Assembly: GCA_020639095.1 (NCBI GenBank)
Contig: JACKHH010000018.1
Span: 6,296 to 70,295, forward strand
DNA: 64,000 nt
DNA from: Phycisphaerales bacterium
GTDB lineage: Bacteria; Planctomycetota; Phycisphaerae; UBA1845
Direction: 5' to 3'
The notes beneath the pieces are model-generated. The model searched no databases and was not told where the DNA came from. It saw only the letters and a program-made list of their open reading frames with translations. Position numbers and translations under genes: made by a program. Numbering within the stretch: the stretch's first letter is position 1; the number at the start of each line of letters is the position of its first letter. Below, piece after piece: positions 32,528 through 41,857 of this stretch.

Positions 32528-33637
32528 TACCGGGTACTGCGGCTCGTCCGGCCGCGGCAGCCGCTGTGCCACCGGCGGCAATGCCGGTCCGCCGCGCTTG
32601 GGCATTCGCAAGTAGTAATACGACGTGCTGCTGTAATCGTTGGCCAGTTTGTTCGCGTGCCCGTGTTCGATCGACACGTGGATCGACTTGCGGAAGCGGA
32701 TCGGGTCTTCGATGTAGTAGCGGTAGACGCTTTGCTTGCCCTTCCAGAACCAATCTTCGGTTCCGTTGTAGAGCAGCACGCCGTGATACGGTGCGCAGTA
32801 TTCCTCGCGCGGGCTGTACGCGCAGTTGTACCAGTCTTCGGTGCCGGTACCGTGCAGCGATGGCGGCCAGGACTCGCCGTCGATGAAGATCATGTCATCG
32901 CCTTCGCCGAACCAGTCGTTTTTCTGCCGTTCGAACACGTCGATGTCCAGGTGCGAACCGCAGTAGATGCCGTCGCCCTCAGCCGCCAGCATGATGTAAT
33001 TGTCCTTGTTCGAGAGGTTGAGGCTTCGCGGGTCGCCGCCCCAGTGCAGTTTTTCCGCCCATTGCTGAATGTCGGAGTTGCGCAGGTCGGCGTACTCGTC
33101 GCCCCAGCTGTCGGTGGGGTTTTCCCGAAGCCACTGCACGTGGAAATAGCCGAGGTCCGCGAGCACGTCGGGCTTATCGTACTGCTCGTAGTCGATGTAG
33201 AAATACTGCGTCAGTGCTTCGTCGCCGTCGTTGGTGATTTCGATGCGCGCGGACTTTTGAAACGGCATCGGCCACCAGCAGTTCAAACCGCGGCCATCCT
33301 GCGGGCTCATCTGCATGACCGCGGTGATGAAGTTCTTGCGCTTGGCGTGTCCCAGGCCGAAGAAATCGCCGATGGGGCATTCGATGCTCGGCTCGCTGTT
33401 GCCGTCCCAGTAGAAACGCAGCACGATGCGCCGCAGGTAGTCGTCCTTGGGCAGCCACGACGTCATCCAGATGTGGCGAATGCATCCCGGCCCTTTGAGT
33501 TCCGCGAGCGTGCGCGTCTCGCCGCCAGCCAGCGGGACGTAGTCCTTGTTTCCGCCGGTACGATCCCAACTGCTTTCGCGTTTACTCTTGTAGTCGCGCA
33601 GACGCGGCAGCCCGCCCAATCCATTGAATGCAAGCAT
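32522..33637 (-). CDS. DUF2961 protein, glycoside hydrolase family 172
   Basis: A 371-residue protein of the DUF2961 family, now GH172, whose studied members act on fructofuranosides or arabinofuranosides. The N-terminal region has KDYVPLAGGETRTLAELKGPGCIRHIWMT, and the catalytic and core region reads DDMIFIDGESWPPSLHGTGTEDWYNCAYSP, the clearest family signature. It then has YRYYIEDPIRFRKSIHVSIEHG. The double jelly-roll length fits. No signal peptide is seen, so it may act in the cytoplasm on imported oligosaccharides. It lies just upstream of the GH39-like gene on the same strand and is divergent from the GH2 gene. Confidence 0.88.
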   Translation of the reverse strand: MLAFNGLGGLPRLRDYKSKRESSWDRTGGNKDYVPLAGGETRTLAELKGPGCIRHIWMTSWLPKDDYLRRIVLRFYWDGNSEPSIECPIGDFFGLGHAKRKNFITAVMQMSPQDGRGLNCWWPMPFQKSARIEITNDGDEALTQYFYIDYEQYDKPDVLADLGYFHVQWLRENPTDSWGDEYADLRNSDIQQWAEKLHWGGDPRSLNLSNKDNYIMLAAEGDGIYCGSHLDIDVFERQKNDWFGEGDDMIFIDGESWPPSLHGTGTEDWYNCAYSPREEYCAPYHGVLLYNGTEDWFWKGKQSVYRYYIEDPIRFRKSIHVSIEHGHANKLANDYSSTSYYYLRMPKRGGPALPPVAQRLPRPDEPQYPVR

Positions 33638-33650
33638 CGATGAAACTCCA

Positions 33651-33736
33651 AGACCGAGCCGCGACTGTCAGGGAGCGGAGGTCCCCGATGAGCAGCGCAA
33701 CTCAAGAACCGTGCAGGCAAGATGCCTGCACCACAA
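33651..33736. repeat. P4 + P5 composite repeat
   Basis: CCGAGCCGCGACTGTCAGGG (from 33655) is the P4 core and GTGCAGGCAAGATGCCTGCA (from 33711) is the P5 hairpin, followed by CCACAA. It lies in the divergent gap between the GH172 and GH2 genes. Confidence 0.8.
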
Positions 33737-33894
33737 TTCTATTCCGATGGCGCACGCGTAATCGCGTTTAGCACCGGCGCGAATTCTAGCTCTAATTCGT
33801 GAAGCGGGATAGCACAGCGACGGCAACGAATACCGCACGAATCGTGTCAGTCCGCCTTGACAACATGATGGCAGTTTCGCGACGATGGCTGGCC

Positions 33895-36800
33895 ATGACA
33901 ACCACGCAAACACTCGACGGCGAATGGCAGTTTCTCCCTGTAATTACAGGCGAATCCGCGATGGATGCGCAGTCCGACGCGCCGCCGGCAAGCGCGCAGT
34001 TGCCCGCGCCCGGCGACTACGAAGCGGAGCGCATCCTCGTGCCGGGTACGTGGAACTACTTTCCCGACGCGGTCGGTGGCGATTGGGGCGCGTACGACGT
34101 CTACGGTTATCCCAAACATTGGCAGAAAGCTTCCGCCGGTTGGTATCGCCGCGCGTTTCGCCTGGACAACACGTTGGCGGGCGGGCGCTGCGTGCTTTGC
34201 TTCGATGCGGTGCTTGGAGCCGCTTCGATCTGGGTGAACGGCAAACATGTCGGCGGTTCGACTGAGAACTTCCTGCCATTTGAATTCGATGTGACGGACT
34301 TTGTTCACGCGGATGGTGAGAATGAACTGGTCGTGTACGTCGGGCCGCCGCCGAAGCAGGACGGCCTGTGGCTCCAGCCGTGTGGTTCGTGGTTCGGTTG
34401 GCACTGTCGCGGCATCTGGCAGCCTGTGCGTTTGGAATTGCGACCCGCCATCGCGATCACCGACGTATTCGCCGCGCCGTCGGTGCGCGAAGGAAAACTA
34501 TCAGTCGAGGTTACGGTGTTGGCTGGTGGCGTTGGTGGCAAGGGGCAAGTCGCCGTTGCGATCGAAGAGGCGGGCAAGGTCGTGCTTGATCTCGGTAGCG
34601 TCGCGGTCGATGTGCCCGAACGCGGACAAACTGTGGTGCGTCTCGAACGCGCCTGGCCCGATGCGCAGCTCTGGTCGCCGGACGATCCGCATCTGTATCA
34701 CGCGACGGCGAAGCTCGAAGTCGCGGGCGCGCCGCCGCACACGCGGCAGGTTCGCTTCGGTTTTCGCGAGTTCTGGATCGAGGGCACGGAGTTTCGGCTT
34801 AACGGTGTGCCGATTCGCCTCTTCGGCGATTCCTGGCACTACATGGGTCCGGTGCAGCAGAACCCGGCATACGCGCGCACGTGGTACACCTTCGCCAAGC
34901 AGGTTGGAGTGAACTGTATTCGCACGCATGCGATGCCCTATCCGCCGTTTTACTTTGAACTGGCGGACGAGATGGGCATGCTGATCATCGACGAGACAGC
35001 CGTCTACGGATCGGCTGGCACGCTCGCGTACGATGAGGACGCGTTTTGGGAAAACGCAAGAGGGCACATGCGCCGGCTCGTCCGTCGCGATCGCAACCAC
35101 CCGTCGATCATCTTCTGGAGCGCGTGCAACGAGACGGTGTGGAAGGGCGGCGAGAAGATTTACGAACCGCTGGCGTCGCTCGGCGCGGAGGCGATGAAGC
35201 TCGACCCCTCGCGTTTCGTCAGTTACGACGAGAACGATTGCGATCTCGGCGGCAGAAGCCCGGTACACTGCGGCCACTATGGCACGCCGCAACACTGGGA
35301 CCGCGCCTGGAAACGCGACAAGCCGCTGATCATCCACGAGTTCAGCGCCCTCTACCACGGCGGCCCGGAAGCAGCCTGCCCCCTCGGCGGCCACATCGTG
35401 TATGACACCTTTGAAGCGCGGCTCTATGAGACGGGCAGAGATGCCGCCGACATGTTCCTGAAACTCCGCGCGATGGGCGCAGCGAGTATTACTCCCTGGA
35501 ACTTGAATTGGTACTGTCTGAAACCCACGCCAGTCACACCTGTCGAAGAAGTGAGTGCCGAGTCAACTGCTGGTGGATCGCCGCTCCGTCGCATCGGGCA
35601 GTATTCAGTCACTTTCAACTACTGGGACAGCGACGGATCGAAGGACGTTTGGGCGGCGAATCCAGCGTTGGAACACCTGGCTGAATGTTATAAGCGGCAG
35701 CGCTTCTACCTTACCAGCAAAGCCCTGGGTGGTTACGCCGATAACCTGACCAGTGTGGAAGCACTTGTCCTGAATGATGCAGATGCGACCCTTCGAGGGA
35801 CACTTCACTTTGTGTTGAAGCACCCTTCGGGCAGTTGTTCTGAGGAAATCGCAGCAATCAACCTGAGACCATGGTCGAGGGTACCGGTGCACCTTGAACT
35901 GCGTATCCCTCCTTCGCCCGACGAACGACCGTATGAGGCCGCACTGCAACTGCACGATACTGTGGACGACTCGATCATCTACTCAGAGGAGTGGCTCTTC
36001 AATTCGTGTGCACGGCTGCATCCGCTTCGTGGGCACGGTGATGTTGGGAATAGCAGCGAAGATCCGAAATGGTCCATGCCGTACCAGCCGCGCAAGATTC
36101 TAACAGTTGCCGATTCGAGTTACTCCCGGGAACTGTTGGACTTTCTCGAACTGTCCTTGGGGGACGAAGCAACCATCCGGTCACAGATCGCCAATGGCGA
36201 ATGCGAAACGCTGGTCCTTGCAAGCAAGGAAGCGCCGCGCAGTCTTCGTGAATGGGTTGACGATCCCATAACCGGAGAGTGGCTGCGCGAGGGTGGACGG
36301 TTGGTCGCGCTGCCTGCGACCGTCAAGATAGATGGCACTCCGGAATTGATGCCGCTTCGCCACCGAGTCGATAATCCCATCTTCCTGTGCAGTGCAGACT
36401 TCACGAATTCCATGCGCTTGTTGGACCGCAGCGCCGTGTATCGCATCCCGGGCGCGGCTTCGGGCTTCGTATTTCGTCGTCCACCAACGGGGCCCGCGTC
36501 GTGCCCCATGGAGATTGGTGATGAGGCCGAGGGGATGGTATACGCGCCTATTGTCAGCGTTGGTTGCGGTCGCGGGCACGTGGTCTTGTACGGAATCGAT
36601 TTCCTTGCGCTTGCCGATTCCAGTCCTTTCGCGGCTTTCGCTCTGATGCAGAGCGCTCACATGCCGCTCCCGACGCTTGCGAATCGCGAGGCGACGGTCA
36701 TCGGATCTGAGGAATACCGTGCGTCGTGGCTTCATCGTGAAGCCGGTGTCCGATCAAAATCGAGTGGTGAGGTGTGGATTGTCGACGCGGGAGATGAAGG

Positions 36801-37932
36801 CGTTCTGGATGATCCACGCCTGAAACAGAGTGCAATCGCGCGGCACCTGCGCGCCGGCAACACGCTCTACCTCGATAACCTCACAATGCGAACGGCTGAA
36901 CGATGGTCGAGGCTCCTGGATTTGAAGATCAGTTGCCGAGAATCGCATCGATACAACCTCGACAGCTATGGCCTGGTGGAGGGTGTCAACTCTTTTGATA
37001 CGTGCTGGGTCTCGCGCGACGATGCTCAATTGATCACGCGACTTTGCCTGTTGGCGCCCGACGGTCATGCGTCAGCCACCTGCACGCGTTGGGAAGGTTA
37101 TCAATCCGCCGCGGAGCAGCACAAGGTCGCAATGATGTACCGCAGAATCGCTCAAATCGAAGCTGATGCCAGTGTTCATGACGAGCACGGATTCGCGAAT
37201 ATCGAGCACGGCGGTGGCCGCATCATCATCAACCAGCTCCTCCTCCGCGAAGCACGCGGGCCCTTCCGGTCTCGGGCGCTGCGTATTTACTCTCGGCTGC
37301 TCGATTACCTTGGGGTTGAACGTGACGAGCGGGTGAGTCCGTTGGCGCCGCGCGAACGCCGGGTGGTTGATGCGGACGGGTTCATTACCGATTGGCTCGT
37401 GCTCGGGCCGTTTGAAGCCGACGGAGGCCAGCCGCTGGATCGTGCGTTTGTCGATGAAGCGGCGCTGGGTTCGGCTGCGATATCTGTATGCGAGGGTGCG
37501 ACCTGTGGCGGGCGGATCTGGCAACGCGTGAGTTCGGCATTTCCCCAGGTCGAACTCGACGGCGTTTGGGCGGACGCGCCGGCGCGCGACCGCGTGGCCT
37601 ATGCCGCGATTCACGTTTACTCGCCGCAGGATCGCTCGGTGCTGCTCGACGCGCCGGACATGATCGCGCTGCGCAGCGGGGCAGACGGCGGCACCAAGCC
37701 GTTCCTCAACGGGCATAACGTCGGCCGGTTCGACTTCGTACGCGAACTCGTGCTCGATTCCGATCGCGTCGACGGTTTGCCGCTACGCAAGGGATGGAAC
37801 CTGCTGGTGATCAAATTGCATAACCCGTCGTCGCCGTGGCGCTTCGCCGCCCGCTTGATGACCGCGTCCGGCGATCCCGCCCGCGACCTCACCTTCGCGC
37901 TGGTTCCGGGCGAGAATGCTGGCGACGCTTGA
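33895..37932 (+). CDS. Very large GH2-family glycoside hydrolase with long C-terminal extension
   Basis: About 1345 residues from ATG 33895 (starts at 33799 or 33865 are possible). The N-terminal half is a complete GH2 enzyme: sugar-binding domain (GTWNYFP, AGWYRRAFRL, FDAVLGAASIWVNGKHVGGS), Ig-like domain (LWSPDDPHLYHATAKLEV) and barrel (GVNCIRTHAMPYPPFYFELADEMG). The acid/base is in FWSACNETVW (about Glu413) and the nucleophile in IIHEFSALYH (about Glu482). Beta-galactosidase, glucuronidase and mannosidase are all possible. Beyond about residue 560 there are about 780 more residues with no domain I recognise, ending with a beta domain (TDWLVLGPFEADGG, LPLRKGWNLLVIKLHN). No signal peptide is clear. 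Base composition drops between about 35480 and 37260. Confidence 0.8.
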   Translation: MTTTQTLDGEWQFLPVITGESAMDAQSDAPPASAQLPAPGDYEAERILVPGTWNYFPDAVGGDWGAYDVYGYPKHWQKASAGWYRRAFRLDNTLAGGRCVLCFDAVLGAASIWVNGKHVGGSTENFLPFEFDVTDFVHADGENELVVYVGPPPKQDGLWLQPCGSWFGWHCRGIWQPVRLELRPAIAITDVFAAPSVREGKLSVEVTVLAGGVGGKGQVAVAIEEAGKVVLDLGSVAVDVPERGQTVVRLERAWPDAQLWSPDDPHLYHATAKLEVAGAPPHTRQVRFGFREFWIEGTEFRLNGVPIRLFGDSWHYMGPVQQNPAYARTWYTFAKQVGVNCIRTHAMPYPPFYFELADEMGMLIIDETAVYGSAGTLAYDEDAFWENARGHMRRLVRRDRNHPSIIFWSACNETVWKGGEKIYEPLASLGAEAMKLDPSRFVSYDENDCDLGGRSPVHCGHYGTPQHWDRAWKRDKPLIIHEFSALYHGGPEAACPLGGHIVYDTFEARLYETGRDAADMFLKLRAMGAASITPWNLNWYCLKPTPVTPVEEVSAESTAGGSPLRRIGQYSVTFNYWDSDGSKDVWAANPALEHLAECYKRQRFYLTSKALGGYADNLTSVEALVLNDADATLRGTLHFVLKHPSGSCSEEIAAINLRPWSRVPVHLELRIPPSPDERPYEAALQLHDTVDDSIIYSEEWLFNSCARLHPLRGHGDVGNSSEDPKWSMPYQPRKILTVADSSYSRELLDFLELSLGDEATIRSQIANGECETLVLASKEAPRSLREWVDDPITGEWLREGGRLVALPATVKIDGTPELMPLRHRVDNPIFLCSADFTNSMRLLDRSAVYRIPGAASGFVFRRPPTGPASCPMEIGDEAEGMVYAPIVSVGCGRGHVVLYGIDFLALADSSPFAAFALMQSAHMPLPTLANREATVIGSEEYRASWLHREAGVRSKSSGEVWIVDAGDEGVLDDPRLKQSAIARHLRAGNTLYLDNLTMRTAERWSRLLDLKISCRESHRYNLDSYGLVEGVNSFDTCWVSRDDAQLITRLCLLAPDGHASATCTRWEGYQSAAEQHKVAMMYRRIAQIEADASVHDEHGFANIEHGGGRIIINQLLLREARGPFRSRALRIYSRLLDYLGVERDERVSPLAPRERRVVDADGFITDWLVLGPFEADGGQPLDRAFVDEAALGSAAISVCEGATCGGRIWQRVSSAFPQVELDGVWADAPARDRVAYAAIHVYSPQDRSVLLDAPDMIALRSGADGGTKPFLNGHNVGRFDFVRELVLDSDRVDGLPLRKGWNLLVIKLHNPSSPWRFAARLMTASGDPARDLTFALVPGENAGDA

Positions 37933-38037
37933 GGCGACGAACGTGCGGCATGACCGAAACCGTTCAAGTTTGTTTGCTGGTTTCGCGCGCTGGTCATCGA
38001 TTTGGACGTCGCTAAACTGAGCGGCGATGTCGAAGTG

Positions 38038-38380
38038 TTAACCACGAAGGCACAAAGGCACGAAGGCACGAAGGTACGAAGAACAGCAATGCTGAGTGCT
38101 GAATGCTGAATGATGAATGATGACTGACGTTACGGGTGGCACGGACAGGCTTTGCTTGTCCGTGGGCAGTTGAGTGTGGCGCTCTGATTGTGATGCTTGT
38201 CGTTTCGTCAGGCTCGTCACGTACGAAGAGCGAATGGCGTAGCGAACACGCTTTGGGAATTACCACTGACAAGCGGAGCTTGTCAGTGCCACCCTGGAGC
38301 GATGTGCCAAGTGGTACCAGAATCTGTTCTTCGTGCCTTCGTGGCTTTGTGCCTTCGTGGTTAGCGTCTTGGTGGTTCAG
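38038..38380. repeat. MITE-like composite element, divergent copy (D)
   Basis: The ends are longer and more degenerate inverted repeats: TTAACCACGAAGGCACAAAG (from 38038) and TGTGCCTTCGTGGTTA (to 38363), with a further GTCTTGGTGGTTCA to 38380. Heptamers AATGCTG/AATGATG lie at 38088-38121, and hairpins at 38134-38164 and 38264-38294. It fills most of the gap between the GH2 and GH38 genes; nothing else is seen in 37933-38429. Confidence 0.88.
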
Positions 38381-38429
38381 TAGTCGTTGAGATCGCACAA
38401 ACAAAGAATCCTCCCGATTCGGAGCAATC

Positions 38430-41129
38430 ATGGCAGCAGGGAAAATCCAAGCGTACTACGTCGTCAGCACCCACTGGGATCGCGAGTGGTACGAAGCGTT
38501 TCAGCAGTTCCGCTATCACCTCGTTGAGTTGCTCGACGAAGTCCTCGACCTGATGGCGGCTGACGAGCGCTTCGTGTGCTTCCAGACCGACGGCCAGTCG
38601 ATCATCCTTGAGGACTACCTCGAAATCAGGCCGGAGCGCGCCGAGCAGGTGCACGCCTACGCGAAAGCGGGGCGTCTGCGCGTCGGACCCTGGTACACGA
38701 TGCCCGATGAGAACATCGTCGCGCCTGAATCGCTCGTGCGCAACCTCGAAGAGGGCATCCGCGTCGCGCGCGACTTCGGCAACATCTCAAAGGCCGGTTT
38801 CGTCTGCGATATCTTCGGCCACGTTTCGCAGCTCCCGCAGATTTTCCACGGGTTCGGCATCGACAACGCGTTCCTGTTTCGCGGCGTGAACGAAGACACG
38901 CATCGCGGCTCGTTCCGCTGGACCGGCGCCGACGGGAGCGAACTGGTCGTCATGCGCTTCGGCCCCAAGGAAGGTTACTTCGATCTGGCAGCCGCTGTCC
39001 GCGGCGGGTTCGATCAAGAGAACGAATTCGAGCTGGAAGCGGGGATCGAACGCCTCGTCGAGTACGTGGACGTGCAGCGCGATCGCATCGGCACCGATGC
39101 CGTGCTGCTCTTCGACGGCGGCGACCACATGCCGATCGAGCCGCAAACCATTGCACTGCTCGAAGGCCTCAAGAAGAAACGCCCGGACGTCGAGCTGCAC
39201 TTCACCGGCCTGGATGAATACGCCGCAGCCCTTCGCGAACGCAAGGATCAGATCACGCGCACGGATCAGGGCGAACTTCGCGCACCCGGCAAGAAGGTCG
39301 GCGAAGGCGCTTGGGTGATCCCCGGCGTACTCAGCAGCCGAGTCCAGCTCAAGCAGGCGAACCGGGCGTGCGAAACGCTGCTTTGCTGGTGGGCGGAACC
39401 GTTCAGCATGCTGGCGACCGCGAAGACCGGTGCTGCGGACCACGACAGCTACATCCGTCGCGCGTGGCGTTACGTACTGGAAAATCACGCTCACGATTCA
39501 ATCTGCGGCTGTAGCCCGGACCAGATCCACAAGGACATGGAGTTCCGCTTCGATCAAGCCAAGCTGATCAGCGGCAAAGTCATTGATAATGCGCTCACCG
39601 CGATTGCCGCGCGGATCGACCTGCCCGAGTTGGAGGGCGAGCAGTACGCGCTCGTCGTCTTCAACCCGTCGCAGCAGGCGATCGACGGCCCGGTCGACCT
39701 CGAACTCTGGTTCGATGAGAACACCAAGAACCTCTTCAACGAGTTCTTCGCATTCGAGCCGAAGGTGGGCTTCCGGCTTTGCGATGCTGATGGCAATGAA
39801 ATTCCGTACGATCGCGTGAGCTACAAACCGCAGCGCCGCCGCTTCAAGCGCGCCCCGCGCCGCGCCCCCCGCGGGCAGGAGTGCATCGTCGTGCAGGTCA
39901 CCGCACCGCTGAAGGTGCCCGCGTTCGGCTACACCACGCTCACGATCAAACCGGAAGACAGGCCGACGCGTCACCCCCAGGGCGGAATCGTCACGAGTCA
40001 CCGCAGCCTGGAGAACGAGCACCTGCGCGTCGAGGTGAATGCGAACGGTTCGGTCGCGCTCCACGACAAGCGCAACAAGCAGACCTACGACAACCTGCTC
40101 GTCTTCGAAGATCGCGCGGATATCGGCGATGGCTGGTACCACGGTATTGCGGTCAATGACGAGATCTACTCGACAGCCGCGACTCAGGCGGAGGTGGCAG
40201 TCGTGTTCGACGGAACGCAGAAGGGCGTGCTGCGGATCGTGCAGCGCATGCAGGTGCCCAAGCGGTTCTACTTCGAAAAGCAGATGCGCCGCACCGAGGA
40301 AAAGGCAGAGCTGCGCATCACGACGGAAGTCACGCTGCGCCGCGGGGCTGACAACCTCGAATGCCGCACGACCATCGACAACACGGTGCGCGATCACCGC
40401 GTACGCGTGCTCTGCGAGACGGGCGTGGACGCGAAGACGTACTGGGCGGACTCGGCGTTTGACGTTGTCGAACGCGAGATCGCGCTGCCGGCTGACAATC
40501 ACCTGTGGAAGGAACTCGCGGTGGAAACGCGTCCGCAGACGAGTTGGGCTGCTATTGCGGATGCGAAACGCGGGCTTGCGATCGTTGCGCCGGACCTGTG
40601 CGAGTCGTGCGTGCGTGACGTGCCCGGCAAGCCGTTGGCGCTGACGCTGCTGCGCGGATTCCGCCGCACCGTTTTCACCGATGGTGAAGAGGGCGGACAG
40701 ATCATCGGCACGCACGCGTTTAACTATCGGCTTGTGCCGTTCGCGGGCGAACCGAATCGCGTAAGCCTCGCCGTACTCGGTCAGCAGATGAACGCCGGCC
40801 TGCGCACGATCGAACGGCTGGCGCGCGACAAGCAAGCGGACGGCGCGCCACTGCCGCGCACGGCGGGTCAGCTGTTCATGTCGCCCGGCAATGCCGTGAT
40901 GACCTCTTTCCGCAAGTATCCGGAGCACGGTTACGTTGAGGTGCGCATCTTCAATCCGTACGACGATACGCATCGCGAAACGCTGCGCTTTGAGGGCGGT
41001 ATCGTGGAGGCGTTCACCACCGACCTTGAGGGCAACAAGACGGGCAAGCTCGCGCACAAGCAAGATGAGGTCACCGTCGAGCTGGGACCCAAGAAAATCG
41101 TCACCGTTGGCGTGACGATGCGTGCATGA
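38430..41129 (+). CDS. GH38 alpha-mannosidase
   Basis: An 899-residue GH38 enzyme that cleaves alpha-mannosides. The zinc site opens with YYVVSTHWDREWY (His15, Asp17). The likely nucleophile is Asp127 in FVCDIFGHVSQLPQIF. RVGPWYTMPDENIVAPESLVRNL and LENHAHDSICGCSPDQIHKDM are also strong family motifs, the latter giving the other zinc His. The C-terminal 500 residues are the beta-sandwich domains of the family, with NEHLRVEVNANGSVALHDK. There is no signal peptide, so it acts in the cytoplasm. Its stop codon overlaps the start of the D-lyxose isomerase gene (ATGA). Lyxose is chemically like mannose (C2 epimer of xylose), so the pairing is sensible. Confidence 0.93.
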   Translation: MAAGKIQAYYVVSTHWDREWYEAFQQFRYHLVELLDEVLDLMAADERFVCFQTDGQSIILEDYLEIRPERAEQVHAYAKAGRLRVGPWYTMPDENIVAPESLVRNLEEGIRVARDFGNISKAGFVCDIFGHVSQLPQIFHGFGIDNAFLFRGVNEDTHRGSFRWTGADGSELVVMRFGPKEGYFDLAAAVRGGFDQENEFELEAGIERLVEYVDVQRDRIGTDAVLLFDGGDHMPIEPQTIALLEGLKKKRPDVELHFTGLDEYAAALRERKDQITRTDQGELRAPGKKVGEGAWVIPGVLSSRVQLKQANRACETLLCWWAEPFSMLATAKTGAADHDSYIRRAWRYVLENHAHDSICGCSPDQIHKDMEFRFDQAKLISGKVIDNALTAIAARIDLPELEGEQYALVVFNPSQQAIDGPVDLELWFDENTKNLFNEFFAFEPKVGFRLCDADGNEIPYDRVSYKPQRRRFKRAPRRAPRGQECIVVQVTAPLKVPAFGYTTLTIKPEDRPTRHPQGGIVTSHRSLENEHLRVEVNANGSVALHDKRNKQTYDNLLVFEDRADIGDGWYHGIAVNDEIYSTAATQAEVAVVFDGTQKGVLRIVQRMQVPKRFYFEKQMRRTEEKAELRITTEVTLRRGADNLECRTTIDNTVRDHRVRVLCETGVDAKTYWADSAFDVVEREIALPADNHLWKELAVETRPQTSWAAIADAKRGLAIVAPDLCESCVRDVPGKPLALTLLRGFRRTVFTDGEEGGQIIGTHAFNYRLVPFAGEPNRVSLAVLGQQMNAGLRTIERLARDKQADGAPLPRTAGQLFMSPGNAVMTSFRKYPEHGYVEVRIFNPYDDTHRETLRFEGGIVEAFTTDLEGNKTGKLAHKQDEVTVELGPKKIVTVGVTMRA

Positions 41130-41815
41130 GGTTCATGATGAAACGATCCGAGATTAACCAAGCCATTGAACACATGATCGGCTTCGCCGACGGGTTACAT
41201 TTCAAGTTGCCGCCCTTCGGCCACTTTACGCCCGGCGATTGGCAGACGTGCGGGGCGGCGTACGACGAAATCCGTCGAGCCGGTCTCGGTTGGGATGTCA
41301 CCGACTTCGGCAAGGGCGACTTCGCGAAGTGCGGGCTCACGCTGTTCACCGTACGCAACGGCGTGCTGAACGACGCGGACTCGAAGACGTATTGCGAAAA
41401 GATCATGCTCGTGCTCGAAGAGCAGCTCACGCCGATGCACTTCCACTGGAAGAAAACGGAAGACATCATCAATCGCGGCGGGGGCAATCTCATTTGCCAG
41501 GTGCATCGTGCGAACAATGAGGAACGCCTCGGGTCCGACGAAGTGGTCGTGAGCATGGACGGGTGCGAGAAACATGTGCCCGCGGGCAGCAAGCTCGTGC
41601 TCAAACCGGGCGAATCGGTCACGCTCACACCCTACGTGTATCACGCGTTCTGGGGTGAGCCGGGCAAGGGCCCCGTGCTCGTTGGCGAGGTGAGCACGGT
41701 CAACGACGACGCGAACGACAACCGTTTTCTGGACGAGCTTCCGCGTTACCCGGGCATCGAAGAGGATGCAGCCCCCGTGCGCCTGTTATGTACCGAGTAT
41801 CCCGCAGCCAAGTAA
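41126..41815 (+). CDS. D-lyxose ketol-isomerase-like protein
   Basis: A 229-residue cupin-fold isomerase. It matches D-lyxose isomerases, which interconvert D-lyxose and D-xylulose and often D-mannose and D-fructose. Metal ligands appear in TPMHFHWKKTEDIINRGGGNL (two His and Glu) and in TPYVYHAFWGE (His). LHFKLPPFGHFTPGDW near the N-terminus is also typical. The first start overlaps the GH38 stop by four bases (ATGA at 41126-41129), so translation is likely coupled. ATG at 41138 is a possible second start. Together with GH38 it may turn released mannose into fructose. Confidence 0.85.
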   Translation: MRFMMKRSEINQAIEHMIGFADGLHFKLPPFGHFTPGDWQTCGAAYDEIRRAGLGWDVTDFGKGDFAKCGLTLFTVRNGVLNDADSKTYCEKIMLVLEEQLTPMHFHWKKTEDIINRGGGNLICQVHRANNEERLGSDEVVVSMDGCEKHVPAGSKLVLKPGESVTLTPYVYHAFWGEPGKGPVLVGEVSTVNDDANDNRFLDELPRYPGIEEDAAPVRLLCTEYPAAK

Positions 41816-41857
41816 CCATAGCCAGCAAGTAACTACAACTACGAGATTACACTTCCC

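Noticed and set aside
39498..41063. Minus-strand open frame opposite the GH38 gene (521 codons)
   Set aside because: GH38 has all its zinc and catalytic motifs in the plus strand; the antisense frame has none.
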